Virus record (IMG/VR): IMGVR_UViG_3300032236_001430
Location: 1 to 50,794 of that record
Origin: a virus
Strand: one strand, 5' to 3'
Length of the DNA: 50,794 nucleotides
Below, piece after piece: positions 7,072-13,584 of the stretch (positions within the stretch are counted from its first letter, which is position 1; each line of letters opens with the position of its first letter). The position numbers were made by a program, and so were the translations under genes. The notes under the pieces were generated by a model that worked only from the letters and a program-made list of their open reading frames with translations, was not told the origin of the DNA and did not search any database.

Positions 7072-7101
7072 ATTATACTGCCATGTATTCGTTTGTGTCA
7101 A
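7072..7101 (-). promoter_or_regulatory. Consensus sigma70 promoter inside the 3' end of a gene
   Basis: Minus-strand TTGACA (7096-7101), an 18-nt spacer and TATAAT (7072-7077), overlapping the last codons and stop of the gene 7073-7369. It points only at the terminator at 6986-7019, implying a small-RNA unit. Confidence 0.6.
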
Positions 7102-7369
7102 GGGGGGTGTTGTCATAGATATCTAAAAGACCCAACTCCTCTAGATGTTCTGCCAACTCTTTACACAATTTATACGTAGGCAATAGGTCCATTCGGACAT
7201 ATGATTTATCAGCCATGATTTTTATATAACTGATAAAATACTTTAACATTTCTTCTTGCATGTGCAACGGGGCCTTTGAAAGTAATAGGCCCAACACTGC
7301 AGGTGATGTTTGATAATTGCTAAAACCCGTAAGCATTTGCTTATGAATCTTGTCTTCATGCTGCGCCAT
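7073..7369 (-). CDS. Hypothetical protein, 98 aa
   Basis: ATG 7369 is preceded by GGGAGAGGAG, a good ribosome site. The product is a mostly helical polar protein ('MAQHEDKIHKQML...'), including a Leu/Met-rich segment but no clear transmembrane helix. It has its own promoter (7392-7421) in the 3' end of the upstream gene. No family recognised. Confidence 0.7.
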   Translation of the reverse strand: MAQHEDKIHKQMLTGFSNYQTSPAVLGLLLSKAPLHMQEEMLKYFISYIKIMADKSYVRMDLLPTYKLCKELAEHLEELGLLDIYDNTPLDTNEYMAV

Positions 7370-7391
7370 ATGTACTCCTCTCCCTAGTGGA

Positions 7392-7421
7392 ATTCTATCA
7401 TGAGGGCTTACTCTTCGTCAA
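7392..7421 (-). promoter_or_regulatory. Sigma70-type promoter
   Basis: Minus-strand TTGACG (7416-7421), an 18-nt spacer and TAGAAT (7392-7397), 23 nt before ATG 7369. The -35 lies in the last codons of the gene 7408-7530. Confidence 0.55.
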
Positions 7422-7530
7422 GCCCCGCATCTGTAATTAACTTAGTGATGATTGCTCGTGCCATTTCTTCATGCCCTTGGTCCAGGAATGATTTGGCTAG
7501 TGCTAAAGATATAGTTGTTTTTTCATCCAT
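7408..7530 (-). CDS. Hypothetical protein, 40 aa
   Basis: ATG 7530 follows a perfect AGGAGG at a spacing of about 6. The product ('MDEKTTISLALAKSFLDQGH..') is one amphipathic helix pair ending in an acidic tail. The start overlaps the 3' end of the upstream gene. Unknown role. Confidence 0.65.
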   Translation of the reverse strand: MDEKTTISLALAKSFLDQGHEEMARAIITKLITDAGLDEE

Positions 7531-7750
7531 TAGATGCCTCCTGGTCACAAACACAAACCAGGCTATCACAGTCTTCACAAAGTTCTGTTACATCTGTAAC
7601 TTCCATGGTATCCCAGTCAACTGCATATGAATCCAGATCATGATCAAGGTCTTCTGTAAATACTAGGTCCTCTGCAGCATCTTCATCTTCAGCCTCTATA
7701 TCAATAACGTAGTACGTGGTCCGCTGTGCACTTACTTGGTACCTAGGCAT
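7523..7750 (-). CDS. Acidic protein with C-terminal Cys cluster, 75 aa
   Basis: Start taken at ATG 7750 (MPRYQVSAQ), which overlaps the end of the upstream gene and follows GGGAGAAC; the upstream ATG at 7783 lies inside the neighbour. Residues 1-20 are beta-like, the middle is very acidic, and the end has C-E-D-C and C-V-C, a possible metal site. No family recognised. Confidence 0.65.
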   Translation of the reverse strand: MPRYQVSAQRTTYYVIDIEAEDEDAAEDLVFTEDLDHDLDSYAVDWDTMEVTDVTELCEDCDSLVCVCDQEASNG

Positions 7751-8000
7751 TCTGAAGTTCTCCCTTCGCAAAAGCAATGGCATATGTCAAGGCATATAGT
7801 TCGCTGTAGGTCTCTGTGACACCTTCCCAGTAACGTCGTTCCATGCTGTCCATTGCCTCTTCTGATTCTTCTTCGGCTTCAATTGCATATTCCAACTGCT
7901 GCTCTGCTTCAACCATTAATGTCTTAAGATGTCCGTGCATGATGTCTGCACCGTCCATTCCTAAGATGACCTGCTTCTTGAGATATGGGTCTAGTTCCAT
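7743..8000 (-). CDS. Acidic helical protein, 85 aa
   Basis: ATG 8000 overlaps the stop of the DUF1281-like gene. The product is dominated by Glu/Ala helices (VEAEQQLEYAIEAEEESEEA) and is probably a helical hairpin. No motif recognised. Confidence 0.65.
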   Translation of the reverse strand: MELDPYLKKQVILGMDGADIMHGHLKTLMVEAEQQLEYAIEAEEESEEAMDSMERRYWEGVTETYSELYALTYAIAFAKGELQNA

Positions 8001-8716
8001 TATGCTTCCTGCTTCCTGTATTCGGGGACATTGGTTTCCAAGTATACACTATGGGTCTGACATCCTGCTACTGCATCAAGGTCCGCTTCGCCAAGGTAAT
8101 TACAAGATGAGCAAAGTTCTTCCTCACACTCTTCACAGTATTCTAATGTATCTAAAGCATCACAATCTCTGCATTTGTTATCATACTCTTCTAGGACGGT
8201 TGAGGACCCATTAAGGAACTCTATCTCCCCACCCCAGCCAGTCTCTTCTTCAAAGTCAAGATTAAACTCTAACTCAGGATATTGCTGTGATAGTTTAATT
8301 ATTGCTTCTTGAGGAGAACCCCATGCTGTGTTAAACCTATATGATAAACTAGTTTCATCTTCATCCATAAGTTCTGTTTCGGGATACTCTTCATTGTCGC
8401 TTACACCCACATCCCACTTGGTTCCCCAATTGCGAACGTTCCAGTCATACCAATGATTGGAATCAAAAGTAATAGGTTGTGTAAGGTCATGCTTTGGCTG
8501 TTCGCCAAAGTATGCATCAAGGTCGGTGGGACTGATGATGTTCCAGAAAGCAAATACAGGATTAGAATACTTAGTTAACTTCTTCTCATATTCCATTGTT
8601 TCTGCATTCCATGAATCATGCATCACTTCAAATGGTTGGTTTAATTGTTCTTTGATTTTAGCAATGTCTTGTGCATCGCCATGTATTCCTAGACTGTTAT
8701 ACACCCAATTTGGCAT
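8000..8716 (-). CDS. DUF1281/Api92-like protein with zinc-finger tail
   Basis: 238 aa. The N-terminus 'MPNWVYNSLGIHGDAQDI', the central 'HWYDWNVRNWGTKWDV' (about 87-102) and 'SYRFNTAWGSPQEAI' (about 124-138) match the YubB/DUF1281 ferredoxin-like family found on plasmids and phages. It is fused to a C-terminal Cys-rich segment (CRDCDAL..YCEECEEELCSSC, split by a short loop), a probable two-zinc module. Function of the family is unknown. Middle gene of the leftward operon from 8910. Confidence 0.75.
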   Translation of the reverse strand: MPNWVYNSLGIHGDAQDIAKIKEQLNQPFEVMHDSWNAETMEYEKKLTKYSNPVFAFWNIISPTDLDAYFGEQPKHDLTQPITFDSNHWYDWNVRNWGTKWDVGVSDNEEYPETELMDEDETSLSYRFNTAWGSPQEAIIKLSQQYPELEFNLDFEEETGWGGEIEFLNGSSTVLEEYDNKCRDCDALDTLEYCEECEEELCSSCNYLGEADLDAVAGCQTHSVYLETNVPEYRKQEA

Positions 8717-8718
8717 GA

Positions 8719-8910
8719 TTACTCCAATGTGATTTCGATAAGTGAATAAGTTTCGTTGGATAGATTATCTAAGTCCTCGATAAATAGACCCTTGACATAA
8801 TCCTCAACATCTGTTATATCCTCATCAGGATTTACAAACTCAGGATTTTCTGCTAGGATTTCGTCAATATCATAAGTGACTGAAAAAGTTGCTGTTACTT
8901 TCTTTGACAT
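8719..8910 (-). CDS. Hypothetical acidic beta protein, 63 aa
   Basis: First gene of the operon driven by the conserved promoter motif at 8938-8960. The product starts 'MSKKVTATFSVTYDIDEIL' and has alternating beta-like and acidic segments (DEDITDVEDYVK) resembling the small acidic proteins elsewhere in this block, such as 10520-10975. Unknown role. Confidence 0.7.
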   Translation of the reverse strand: MSKKVTATFSVTYDIDEILAENPEFVNPDEDITDVEDYVKGLFIEDLDNLSNETYSLIEITLE

Positions 8911-8937
8911 AACTTGCCTTTCTTTGTTGGGAATTGT

Positions 8938-8960
8938 ATTCTATCATAAGCCACTGACAT
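8938..8960 (-). promoter_or_regulatory. TGTCAG promoter motif, copy a
   Basis: Minus strand: ATGTCAGTG at the upstream end, TAGAAT as the -10, with exactly 10 nt between TGTCAG and the -10. The hexamer is 28 nt before ATG 8910. One of eleven copies with identical spacing. Confidence 0.75.
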
Positions 8961-8985
8961 TTGTCCAGCGATTCCAGCGAACCGC

Positions 8986-9034
8986 CCGTAATGCCCGTAA
9001 TGTCCGATTTTAAAAATGCTTCGGCTTCGGCAAA
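8986..9034 (+). repeat. Duplicated CGTAATGTC plus GCTTCGGCTTCGGCAAA element
   Basis: CCGTAATGCCCGTAATGTC followed 13 nt later by GCTTCGGCTTCGGCAAA (9018-9034). The same two pieces occur in the same order 14 nt apart at 6913-6952. It lies between the operons 9035-9739 and 8910-7408. Confidence 0.55.
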
Positions 9035-9184
9035 TTAGTCGAAGTAACCTTCTGACCAAAGGCCTTGAAGAAATGAATATGCTTTAGCCAATCCATTTGA
9101 TACAACTTCATTAGTTGTATAATCATGGGCGGTTCCAACAGTGTTAATCATTTCATTTAGATCATCCATTGTATAGCCAAGCAT
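9035..9184 (-). CDS. Hypothetical protein, 49 aa
   Basis: ATG 9184 overlaps the upstream stop (TAATG). The product 'MLGYTMDDLNEMINTVGTAH..' is helical with an aromatic C-terminus (LWSEGYFD). It is last in the operon beginning at 9739. No family recognised. Confidence 0.6.
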   Translation of the reverse strand: MLGYTMDDLNEMINTVGTAHDYTTNEVVSNGLAKAYSFLQGLWSEGYFD

Positions 9185-9333
9185 TACGACACCTCATATT
9201 CATGTAGGAAGTTTAATACATTGTGGATTATGCAATCACAATCCCCACCCATGTTATCCATGAAATCAACGTGTCCAAAGTTGTCTTCATAGATAGTGTT
9301 AATTACTTTATCAAACATTTCTATTGTTGTCAT
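9184..9333 (-). CDS. Hypothetical protein, 49 aa
   Basis: ATG 9333 overlaps the stop of the upstream gene (ATGA). It includes 'GGDCDCIIHN' with a C-x-C pair followed by a His, otherwise acidic and helical. The equal length of its downstream neighbour is probably chance; the sequences are not alike. Confidence 0.6.
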   Translation of the reverse strand: MTTIEMFDKVINTIYEDNFGHVDFMDNMGGDCDCIIHNVLNFLHEYEVS

Positions 9334-9668
9334 GCAAGCACCTCCACAAATTGGGGGATTGAGAATGTCATTTGACCTACTGTGACTGTATAATCAACTA
9401 AGTTAATCTCTTTATACTCATACTCTTCTTCATGAGTTACTTCGCCTAGATAAATTCCATAGCCTGTTTCTGAATCTCGACCATGTTTAGTTAATTGGTC
9501 AATGATAATACGAGTTGCATATGATTTGTCTTTAATACGTGGCATGGCTGCAGAGATAGCAGATTGCATAATTGCGACTGATTCATCTCCGTCCCAATGT
9601 GAATATACGTTTAGATTTTGAGCGGGGTCATTTGATGTGATGATTGTATAATTAGTTCTTGCTCCCAT
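9330..9668 (-). CDS. Hypothetical protein, 112 aa
   Basis: Start chosen at ATG 9668 (MGARTNYTIITSND), which has GGAGGT 8 nt upstream and couples to the preceding peptide gene by TAATG. A longer reading from further upstream would run through that gene's region and is unlikely. The product looks alpha/beta and contains 'VYSHWDGDESVAIMQSAI' near residue 20, reminiscent of small phage proteins of unknown function. Confidence 0.68.
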   Translation of the reverse strand: MGARTNYTIITSNDPAQNLNVYSHWDGDESVAIMQSAISAAMPRIKDKSYATRIIIDQLTKHGRDSETGYGIYLGEVTHEEEYEYKEINLVDYTVTVGQMTFSIPQFVEVLA

Positions 9669-9739
9669 TATGCCATACCTCCGAGTGAAATGATGATTAC
9701 TAAAATGATTACACCTATTACGAATAATGCTGTTGTCAT
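9668..9739 (-). CDS. Membrane peptide, 23 aa
   Basis: ATG 9739 to TAA at 9668-9670. The product is one hydrophobic helix (ALFVIGVIILVIIISLGG). Its ATG lies 6 nt after a TACAAT -10, so the mRNA is leaderless and the peptide is the first cistron. The stop overlaps the next ATG (TAATG), and the next gene's Shine-Dalgarno lies in its last codons, which suggests coupling. Confidence 0.55.
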   Translation of the reverse strand: MTTALFVIGVIILVIIISLGGMA

Positions 9740-9745
9740 TGGTGG

Positions 9746-9775
9746 ATTGTATCCTATCTAATATGCTTTTGTCAA
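9746..9775 (-). promoter_or_regulatory. Sigma70-type promoter giving a leaderless mRNA
   Basis: Minus-strand TTGACA (9770-9775), an 18-nt spacer and TACAAT (9746-9751), 6 nt before ATG 9739. Confidence 0.7.
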
Positions 9776-9784
9776 TTTGGGAAG

Positions 9785-9812
9785 TTGGGGGACTCCCGAA
9801 AGAGTCCCCCAA
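9785..9812 (-). terminator. Strong hairpin, probable terminator
   Basis: An 11-bp perfect stem (TTGGGGGACTC / GAGTCCCCCAA) with a 6-nt loop, directly downstream of the stop at 9818. The U-run is weak on the minus strand, so it may act as an RNA-stability hairpin. Confidence 0.6.
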
Positions 9813-9817
9813 GTCTA

Positions 9818-10234
9818 TTAGAGATAACGAGCGATTTGCTTCATAGTAGAAGCATTAACTGTTTCCTCATCTGTCATACGCAAGATAGAGAGGGCATTGT
9901 TAATTTCCTCTACTGTTTCACGATATGTGTGGTCGTGCATAGTTGTGAAATCACGCTCAGGTTGCTTTGGCATATCCAATTCTGAAACTGTAATATCAAA
10001 GTCAATGTTTAACTGATTATTCCAAGAACGATAGTTTGTGCGAAAGTTCTCAGCCTTTTTGATGTTAGCAACAGCAAAAGCCTGAACTTCCTTTTTCCAC
10101 TTTTCCATAGCCTTTTGGAACTTTGCTTCGTTGCTTGCTTCGTTTTCTTTATCTGTTTTAAGTTGGATTAACTTAGCCTCTAGTGCCTTGATAACCTTTG
10201 GTGTTGCCACCTTAACTGTGATTGCTCTTGACAT
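9818..10234 (-). CDS. Helical hypothetical protein, 138 aa
   Basis: ATG 10234 follows AAAGAAAAGGAAATAAT. Residues 10-70 are a charged, coiled-coil-like helix (KALEAKLIQLKTDKENEASN..), then Trp- and Pro-containing segments and a helical end. It is driven by the motif promoter at 10271 and ends at the hairpin at 9785-9812. No family recognised. Confidence 0.7.
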   Translation of the reverse strand: MSRAITVKVATPKVIKALEAKLIQLKTDKENEASNEAKFQKAMEKWKKEVQAFAVANIKKAENFRTNYRSWNNQLNIDFDITVSELDMPKQPERDFTTMHDHTYRETVEEINNALSILRMTDEETVNASTMKQIARYL

Positions 10235-10270
10235 ATTATTTCCTTTTCTTTGGTTGGGTTGGTATTGCTT

Positions 10271-10293
10271 ATTATAGCAGGGGGGTCTGACAT
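10271..10293 (-). promoter_or_regulatory. TGTCAG promoter motif, copy b
   Basis: ATGTCAGAC with a consensus TATAAT 10 nt after TGTCAG; the hexamer is 37 nt before ATG 10234. Its ATG overlaps the stop of the upstream gene (TAATG). Confidence 0.75.
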
Positions 10294-10520
10294 TAAGCCT
10301 CGTATTTAGGCTGTCCTACCCTTACTTCTTTGTGATTTACAGCACTAAGGATTTTACCCCCAAAGGCTGTAATTATTTTGGCTAACTTATATTCATCAGC
10401 ACAGGTAATTTCTACTTTCATACCTTCAAGCATCTCATATTCGATCCCTGCGGTAAGACATTTGCTCAGCCCGTGAGCCATACGCTCACGGGACGGGACT
10501 TCAATGATTGCTACTGCCAT
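10293..10520 (-). CDS. Hypothetical protein, 75 aa
   Basis: ATG 10520 couples to the upstream stop by one-base overlap. The product begins 'MAVAIIEVPSRERMAHGL' and looks like a small alpha/beta fold. A perfect 9-bp hairpin (10470-10492) lies 28 nt inside the coding sequence, which could affect translation. No family recognised. Confidence 0.65.
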   Translation of the reverse strand: MAVAIIEVPSRERMAHGLSKCLTAGIEYEMLEGMKVEITCADEYKLAKIITAFGGKILSAVNHKEVRVGQPKYEA

Positions 10521-11176
10521 TAGTATTGCTCCTCTACTCGGTCTACATCATAGTCATTAACTGTGATTTCTCCACCATAGGCATCTACTGTAAGATTATT
10601 GCGAACAAGGTCTTCAACATCATATTCGCCTTCACGCATATCAACTTCAATAGTCATATTGACATTGACCCAAGCGGTTACTTCGATTTCCTTAGTTAGT
10701 GGAACATCAAAAATATCAGCAATTTTTTCAAGTGTGTCTTGGTCTTCTGAGTCATGGAATACATCATTTATTAAAGTGCGTAGTTTTGACTCTTTGAGAT
10801 ACCAAGCATTTTGTTGCTCTGTAAGGCTCTTATAGTTACGGCGGGATTGGTCAAGAGAGTATTCAATATCTGTTACTTTATCAGTAGCATAAGATACCTC
10901 GCCATTTTCAATCTTTTTATATGTAACAAGGAGATTAGGGTTATATGTTTCAGCGATTGTAATTGTAGTTTCCATAGTTTGTTCTTCTTTCTGTTGAGTT
11001 GGGTATATTGTAGCATCTAGCACTGACATCAGCGACATATTAACTGGGTCTATTAGACATACTGGGCATAATTCAAGATGAGGTTTTCCCGTTACTTTAA
11101 TTGTCATTTCAATAAGTGAATCACAATTTAAGCATACGTAATCCCATTTGAACCAAGTTTCTTTTACATTTTCCAT
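10520..11176 (-). CDS. Zinc-ribbon protein with in-frame internal gene start, 218 aa
   Basis: The long form starts at ATG 11176, 7 nt after a TATAAT, so it is leaderless. Residues 14-40 form a zinc ribbon (C-L-N-C ... C-P-V-C). An in-frame ATG at 10975 (METTITIAETYN, residue 68) has a purine-rich ribosome site and its own copy of the TGTCAG promoter motif (11007-11029). A 151-aa short form is therefore expected, and may be the main product. The C-terminal part is acidic and beta-rich (EVDMREGEYDVEDLVRNNL). I cannot tell whether the fusion is functional or two genes that happen to share a frame. Confidence 0.65.
   Translation of the reverse strand: MENVKETWFKWDYVCLNCDSLIEMTIKVTGKPHLELCPVCLIDPVNMSLMSVLDATIYPTQQKEEQTMETTITIAETYNPNLLVTYKKIENGEVSYATDKVTDIEYSLDQSRRNYKSLTEQQNAWYLKESKLRTLINDVFHDSEDQDTLEKIADIFDVPLTKEIEVTAWVNVNMTIEVDMREGEYDVEDLVRNNLTVDAYGGEITVNDYDVDRVEEQY
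11007..11029 (-). promoter_or_regulatory. TGTCAG promoter motif, copy c (intragenic)
   Basis: ATGTCAGTG and TACAAT with the standard 10-nt spacing, 32 nt before the internal ATG 10975. It is read as codons M-S-V-L-D-A-T-I by the long form. Confidence 0.7.
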
Positions 11177-11183
11177 AGCGAGT

Positions 11184-11212
11184 ATTATAGCAAGTTACTC
11201 ATGGGTAATCAA
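11184..11212 (-). promoter_or_regulatory. Promoter giving a leaderless mRNA
   Basis: TTGATT (11207-11212), a 17-nt spacer ending TGC, and TATAAT (11184-11189), 7 nt before ATG 11176. No Shine-Dalgarno. Confidence 0.65.
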
Positions 11213-11227
11213 TTTAGACACGCAGAC

Positions 11228-11340
11228 AAATCGGACATTCCAGGCAATTTTCTATGTGTTCATAATCACACCCGTAATACTTGACAAATGAATATTTTTG
11301 CGCCAGCACCCGATACCGCCTTTGTCAACTCGACACGCCG
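11228..11340. repeat. Intergenic module, copy 1
   Basis: Contains AAATCGGACATTCC (11228-11241), a Crp-like TGTGT-N6-TCACA (11255-11270), CCGTAA, TTGACAAA (11281-11288), TTTTTGCGCCAGCAC (11295-11309), an inverted TTTGTCAA and GACACGCCG. The same parts recur near 12639, 13585, 14601 and 15734. Confidence 0.6.
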
Positions 11341-11360
11341 TTAAATTAAAAAAACTTTTG

Positions 11361-11434
11361 CGATTCCAACGGGACTTGAACCCGCAACCTCCACCGTGAC
11401 AGGGTGGCGATCTAACCAATTGATCTATGGAATC
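11361..11434 (-). tRNA. tRNA-Asp (anticodon GTC)
   Basis: A 74-nt cloverleaf on the minus strand. Acceptor stem GATTCCA / TGGAATC, D arm GATC-AATTGGTTA-GATC, anticodon stem CCACC/GGTGG with loop CTGTCAC (anticodon GTC), T arm GCGGG-TTCAAGT-CCCGT, discriminator G; CCA is not encoded. It lies between DUF932 and the module at 11228-11340 and is probably transcribed with DUF932. It is not an amber suppressor. Confidence 0.95.
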
Positions 11435-11441
11435 AGAAAGT

Positions 11442-11463
11442 GTGAGGGGCTTTCGCCCCTCAC
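11442..11463 (-). terminator. Strong GNRA-type hairpin after DUF932
   Basis: A 9-bp stem (GTGAGGGGC / GCCCCTCAC) with a GAAA loop on the minus strand, 8 nt after the DUF932 stop and just before the tRNA. There is no clear U-run in the leftward direction, so partial termination or an RNA-processing boundary is possible. Confidence 0.55.
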
Positions 11464-11470
11464 CTTTATT

Positions 11471-12520
11471 TTATTTTGTAAGAGCAAGAACCTGCTTTAC
11501 AATTTTATTTTTTTCTGCTGTAACAACAGGGTCAAATCCTGCTGCACCTGCCATTAGCGATTCGCCATTTCCTTTTCGGGCTGTGCGATAGTAATCAAGG
11601 CGTTCGGTAAGTGCATTAACAGCACCCCACGCTGTGCCCTTGATATTAGCATTAGTAGGTGAGTTGTGATACAACTCGTCAATAAGCATAACCTTATTTT
11701 CCCACTTCTTGATTGAACCCTTAGCGTCCTTTTCAGGCTTTGGGTAAATTGTGTTGATGAGTTTAGAGAACTGAGCATTGGTAACCTCACGCTCAAATAG
11801 TTCTTTAGCCTGCAACTCAAACTCGTCCATATAGGCGAAAGTCAAGCCAAGAGCCTCTCGGGCTGCTGCAATTTTTCCGTCCACTGTCTGAGTGTGGCGA
11901 ATCTTGAAAGATTGCTTAGCCTTACGCATTGCAAGGTTAAGAGTGTTTTGGCACATTACACGAACAGGTGTAATTGCAGATTGAACCGCAACTGAACCAT
12001 CGTGGCTTGTCCAAACGATAAGATAAAGTTTTGTCTCATCGTTAGCACCATTAGGGTCAAGAACCATAGTGCGAGGAATAGCCATTGAACCATAAACAAC
12101 ACGACCATTCTTTAGAGAACCTGCTGATTCCCAAACTACATCGGGATTTCCATCGTGAATATTATCTGCAAACGCAAACAAATCTTCATTCTGAACTGTC
12201 TTGTAGCGTGAGCCTACAACTGAGAGAACATCTTTTTGTCCTGCTGTAACAGGGTTATCACGAACAACGAGATAATTATCTGAAACAGTAGTGTAGTTAT
12301 CTGCAAGCAAATCTGAAACAGATTCTAGTTGCACATTCCAATTTGCAAGGTTAGCACCTTGTAACATCTGCGCTGTTGTAACTGCCTCATCTTGTGAGAA
12401 CACTTTATTAGCGAAAGAGTGCCAAGCGGGATTGGTACGAAGATTCACTGCAAGAGTTGCAGAGCCATCGTTGATTTCGGATTCGTGAGCCATATTGCCC
12501 ACAGGTGATTGAACTGACAT
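11471..12520 (-). CDS. DUF932 phage/plasmid-like protein
   Basis: A 349-aa protein of the DUF932 (TIGR03299-type) family common on phages and plasmids of Actinobacteria. Recognisable parts are 'AWHSFANKVF' (33-42), the central 'NEDLFAFADNI' and 'VRMCQNTLNLAMRKAKQSFKIRHTQ' split over residues 186-212. The molecular function of the family is not established; it has been suggested to act in DNA metabolism. It has its own TGTCAG promoter, is among the larger genes of the block, and is followed by a hairpin and a tRNA. Confidence 0.88.
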   Translation of the reverse strand: MSVQSPVGNMAHESEINDGSATLAVNLRTNPAWHSFANKVFSQDEAVTTAQMLQGANLANWNVQLESVSDLLADNYTTVSDNYLVVRDNPVTAGQKDVLSVVGSRYKTVQNEDLFAFADNIHDGNPDVVWESAGSLKNGRVVYGSMAIPRTMVLDPNGANDETKLYLIVWTSHDGSVAVQSAITPVRVMCQNTLNLAMRKAKQSFKIRHTQTVDGKIAAAREALGLTFAYMDEFELQAKELFEREVTNAQFSKLINTIYPKPEKDAKGSIKKWENKVMLIDELYHNSPTNANIKGTAWGAVNALTERLDYYRTARKGNGESLMAGAAGFDPVVTAEKNKIVKQVLALTK

Positions 12521-12556
12521 AGGTTTTTCCTTCTTTCTATTGTGTTTGATTATCTG

Positions 12557-12579
12557 AGTATAACATAAGGCACTGACAC
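12557..12579 (-). promoter_or_regulatory. TGTCAG promoter motif, copy d
   Basis: GTGTCAGTG and TATACT, 10-nt spacing; the hexamer is 37 nt before the DUF932 ATG. The only copy whose first base is G. Confidence 0.75.
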
Positions 12580-12615
12580 TTGTCCATCTTGAAACACTAG
12601 TTGAAGATACATTTG

Positions 12616-12740
12616 CCCGTTATGTCCGATTTTAACGATGTGATAAAAATCACGTCCGTAAAGGTGTGTCGTAACTTGACAAACCCAAATTTTTGCGCCA
12701 GCACAGCCTGCCCACTTTGTCAAGTGAACACGCCGTGTTT
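12616..12740. repeat. Intergenic module, copy 2
   Basis: CCCGTTATGTCCGATTTT (12616-12633), Crp-like TGTGATAAAAATCACG (12639-12654), CCGTAAAG, GTGTCGTAACTTGACAAA, TTTTTGCGCCAGCAC (12690-12704), TTTGTCAAG inverted, then ACACGCCG. The CTTGACAAA and TTTGTCAAG arms would close a long hairpin. It fills the non-coding stretch upstream of DUF932. Confidence 0.65.
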
Positions 12741-12759
12741 TGGATCACAACCCAAAATT

Positions 12760-12843
12760 TTATAATTGCATTACGAAATTAATTACTGCTACTAGTCCGC
12801 CAAATATTGCTAAGACTGTTACGTGTGCGAGTACATTAATCAT
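12760..12843 (-). CDS. Membrane peptide, 27 aa
   Basis: ATG 12843 follows GAGGTAA and overlaps the upstream stop by 8 nt. The product 'MINVLAHVTVLAIFGGLV..' is a single hydrophobic helix. Topologically similar to the 23-aa peptide at 9668. Last gene of its operon. Confidence 0.5.
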   Translation of the reverse strand: MINVLAHVTVLAIFGGLVAVINFVMQL

Positions 12844-13132
12844 TTACCTCTTCATCCACGTAGTCATCTTGACACCATGGGTCCAGGTGGTGCGATTCAA
12901 TAATTGACCATGCAGGAGCATATGTCTCGCCACGCCAAGTTACACCTTCAGGTAATTCAATATGACGGTCCATGCTATCTTCCCAATATGCATCAATTGC
13001 ATCCATGCAAGGCTGCACCATTGATAATGGAACGGGCGGATAGTGATTACTACGCAAGTGCATTGCAATTGCAGATTCCATATCTAGGCCAAGGGTACCG
13101 TCTGCTAATTCTGTTGCCATATTAAGACCCAT
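12836..13132 (-). CDS. Conserved-looking hypothetical protein, 98 aa
   Basis: ATG 13132 lies 3 nt beyond the upstream stop. The product begins 'MGLNMATELADGTLGLDM' and contains 'YAPAWSIIESHHLDPW' (71-86), a pattern I recall in many actinophage and actinobacterial hypothetical proteins. It is acidic at the C-terminus. No function known. Confidence 0.7.
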   Translation of the reverse strand: MGLNMATELADGTLGLDMESAIAMHLRSNHYPPVPLSMVQPCMDAIDAYWEDSMDRHIELPEGVTWRGETYAPAWSIIESHHLDPWCQDDYVDEEVND

Positions 13133-13134
13133 TA

Positions 13135-13386
13135 TTAGTTACCTGCCAATTCTAGAAACATCTCGGTCCCACCTGCGTTAATATGGGCCAGTTGAGAGAT
13201 AATATATTCATTGCTAGAATTCTCATCAAGAGACATGCATTCATCAATAGCCTGCTTATTTAAAGTAATGAAAGTGTCACCCATGGTTAGGATTCTAGGA
13301 AGGTAACGGTTAGTCTCTGCAATTTTAGAGACAAATTTCTTTCCTTTATATTCAAACGGAAATTCTACAAATTTAGTGGTTGTCAT
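13135..13386 (-). CDS. Hypothetical protein, 83 aa
   Basis: ATG 13386 overlaps the stop of the upstream 39-aa gene. Its own TGTCAG promoter (13420-13442) lies within that gene. The N-terminus is beta-like (TKFVEFPFEYKGKKFVSKI), the rest helical. No family recognised. Confidence 0.68.
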   Translation of the reverse strand: MTTTKFVEFPFEYKGKKFVSKIAETNRYLPRILTMGDTFITLNKQAIDECMSLDENSSNEYIISQLAHINAGGTEMFLELAGN

Positions 13387-13505
13387 TATTTATTGTCCTT
13401 TTCTTTGTTGGGAGTTGTAATTGTAGCAGAGAGCACTGACATTGCTTGTAGTTGTGAAGCCTTGCGTGTTGCAAGGACATGAGCCTTAAATTCATCTAAG
13501 TTCAT
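13386..13505 (-). CDS. Hypothetical microprotein, 39 aa, carrying an embedded promoter
   Basis: ATG 13505 follows GAAAGGTAAACT. The product starts 'MNLDEFKAHVLATRKASQ'. Its second half is encoded by the next gene's promoter motif and ribosome-binding leader (reading M-S-V-L-S-A-T-I), so the tail sequence may be imposed by DNA function. Driven by the motif at 13536-13558. Confidence 0.55.
   Translation of the reverse strand: MNLDEFKAHVLATRKASQLQAMSVLSATITTPNKEKDNK
13420..13442 (-). promoter_or_regulatory. TGTCAG promoter motif, copy e (intragenic)
   Basis: ATGTCAGTG and TACAAT, 10-nt spacing; the hexamer is 34 nt before ATG 13386. Confidence 0.75.
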
Positions 13506-13535
13506 AGTTTACCTTTCTTGTTGTTCAATATGGGA

Positions 13536-13558
13536 AGTATAGCAGACTGCACTGACAT
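13536..13558 (-). promoter_or_regulatory. TGTCAG promoter motif, copy f
   Basis: ATGTCAGTG and TATACT, 10-nt spacing; the hexamer is 31 nt before ATG 13505. The Crp-like site at 13585-13600 lies just upstream. Confidence 0.75.
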
Positions 13559-13584
13559 TATCAAGTCCTACTTGCCAGTATGCA

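Noticed and set aside
9330-9812. 160-aa version of the 9330-9668 gene
   Set aside because: The extra N-terminus would be read through the terminator hairpin, promoter and the 23-aa membrane peptide in another frame; ATG 9668 has GGAGGT.
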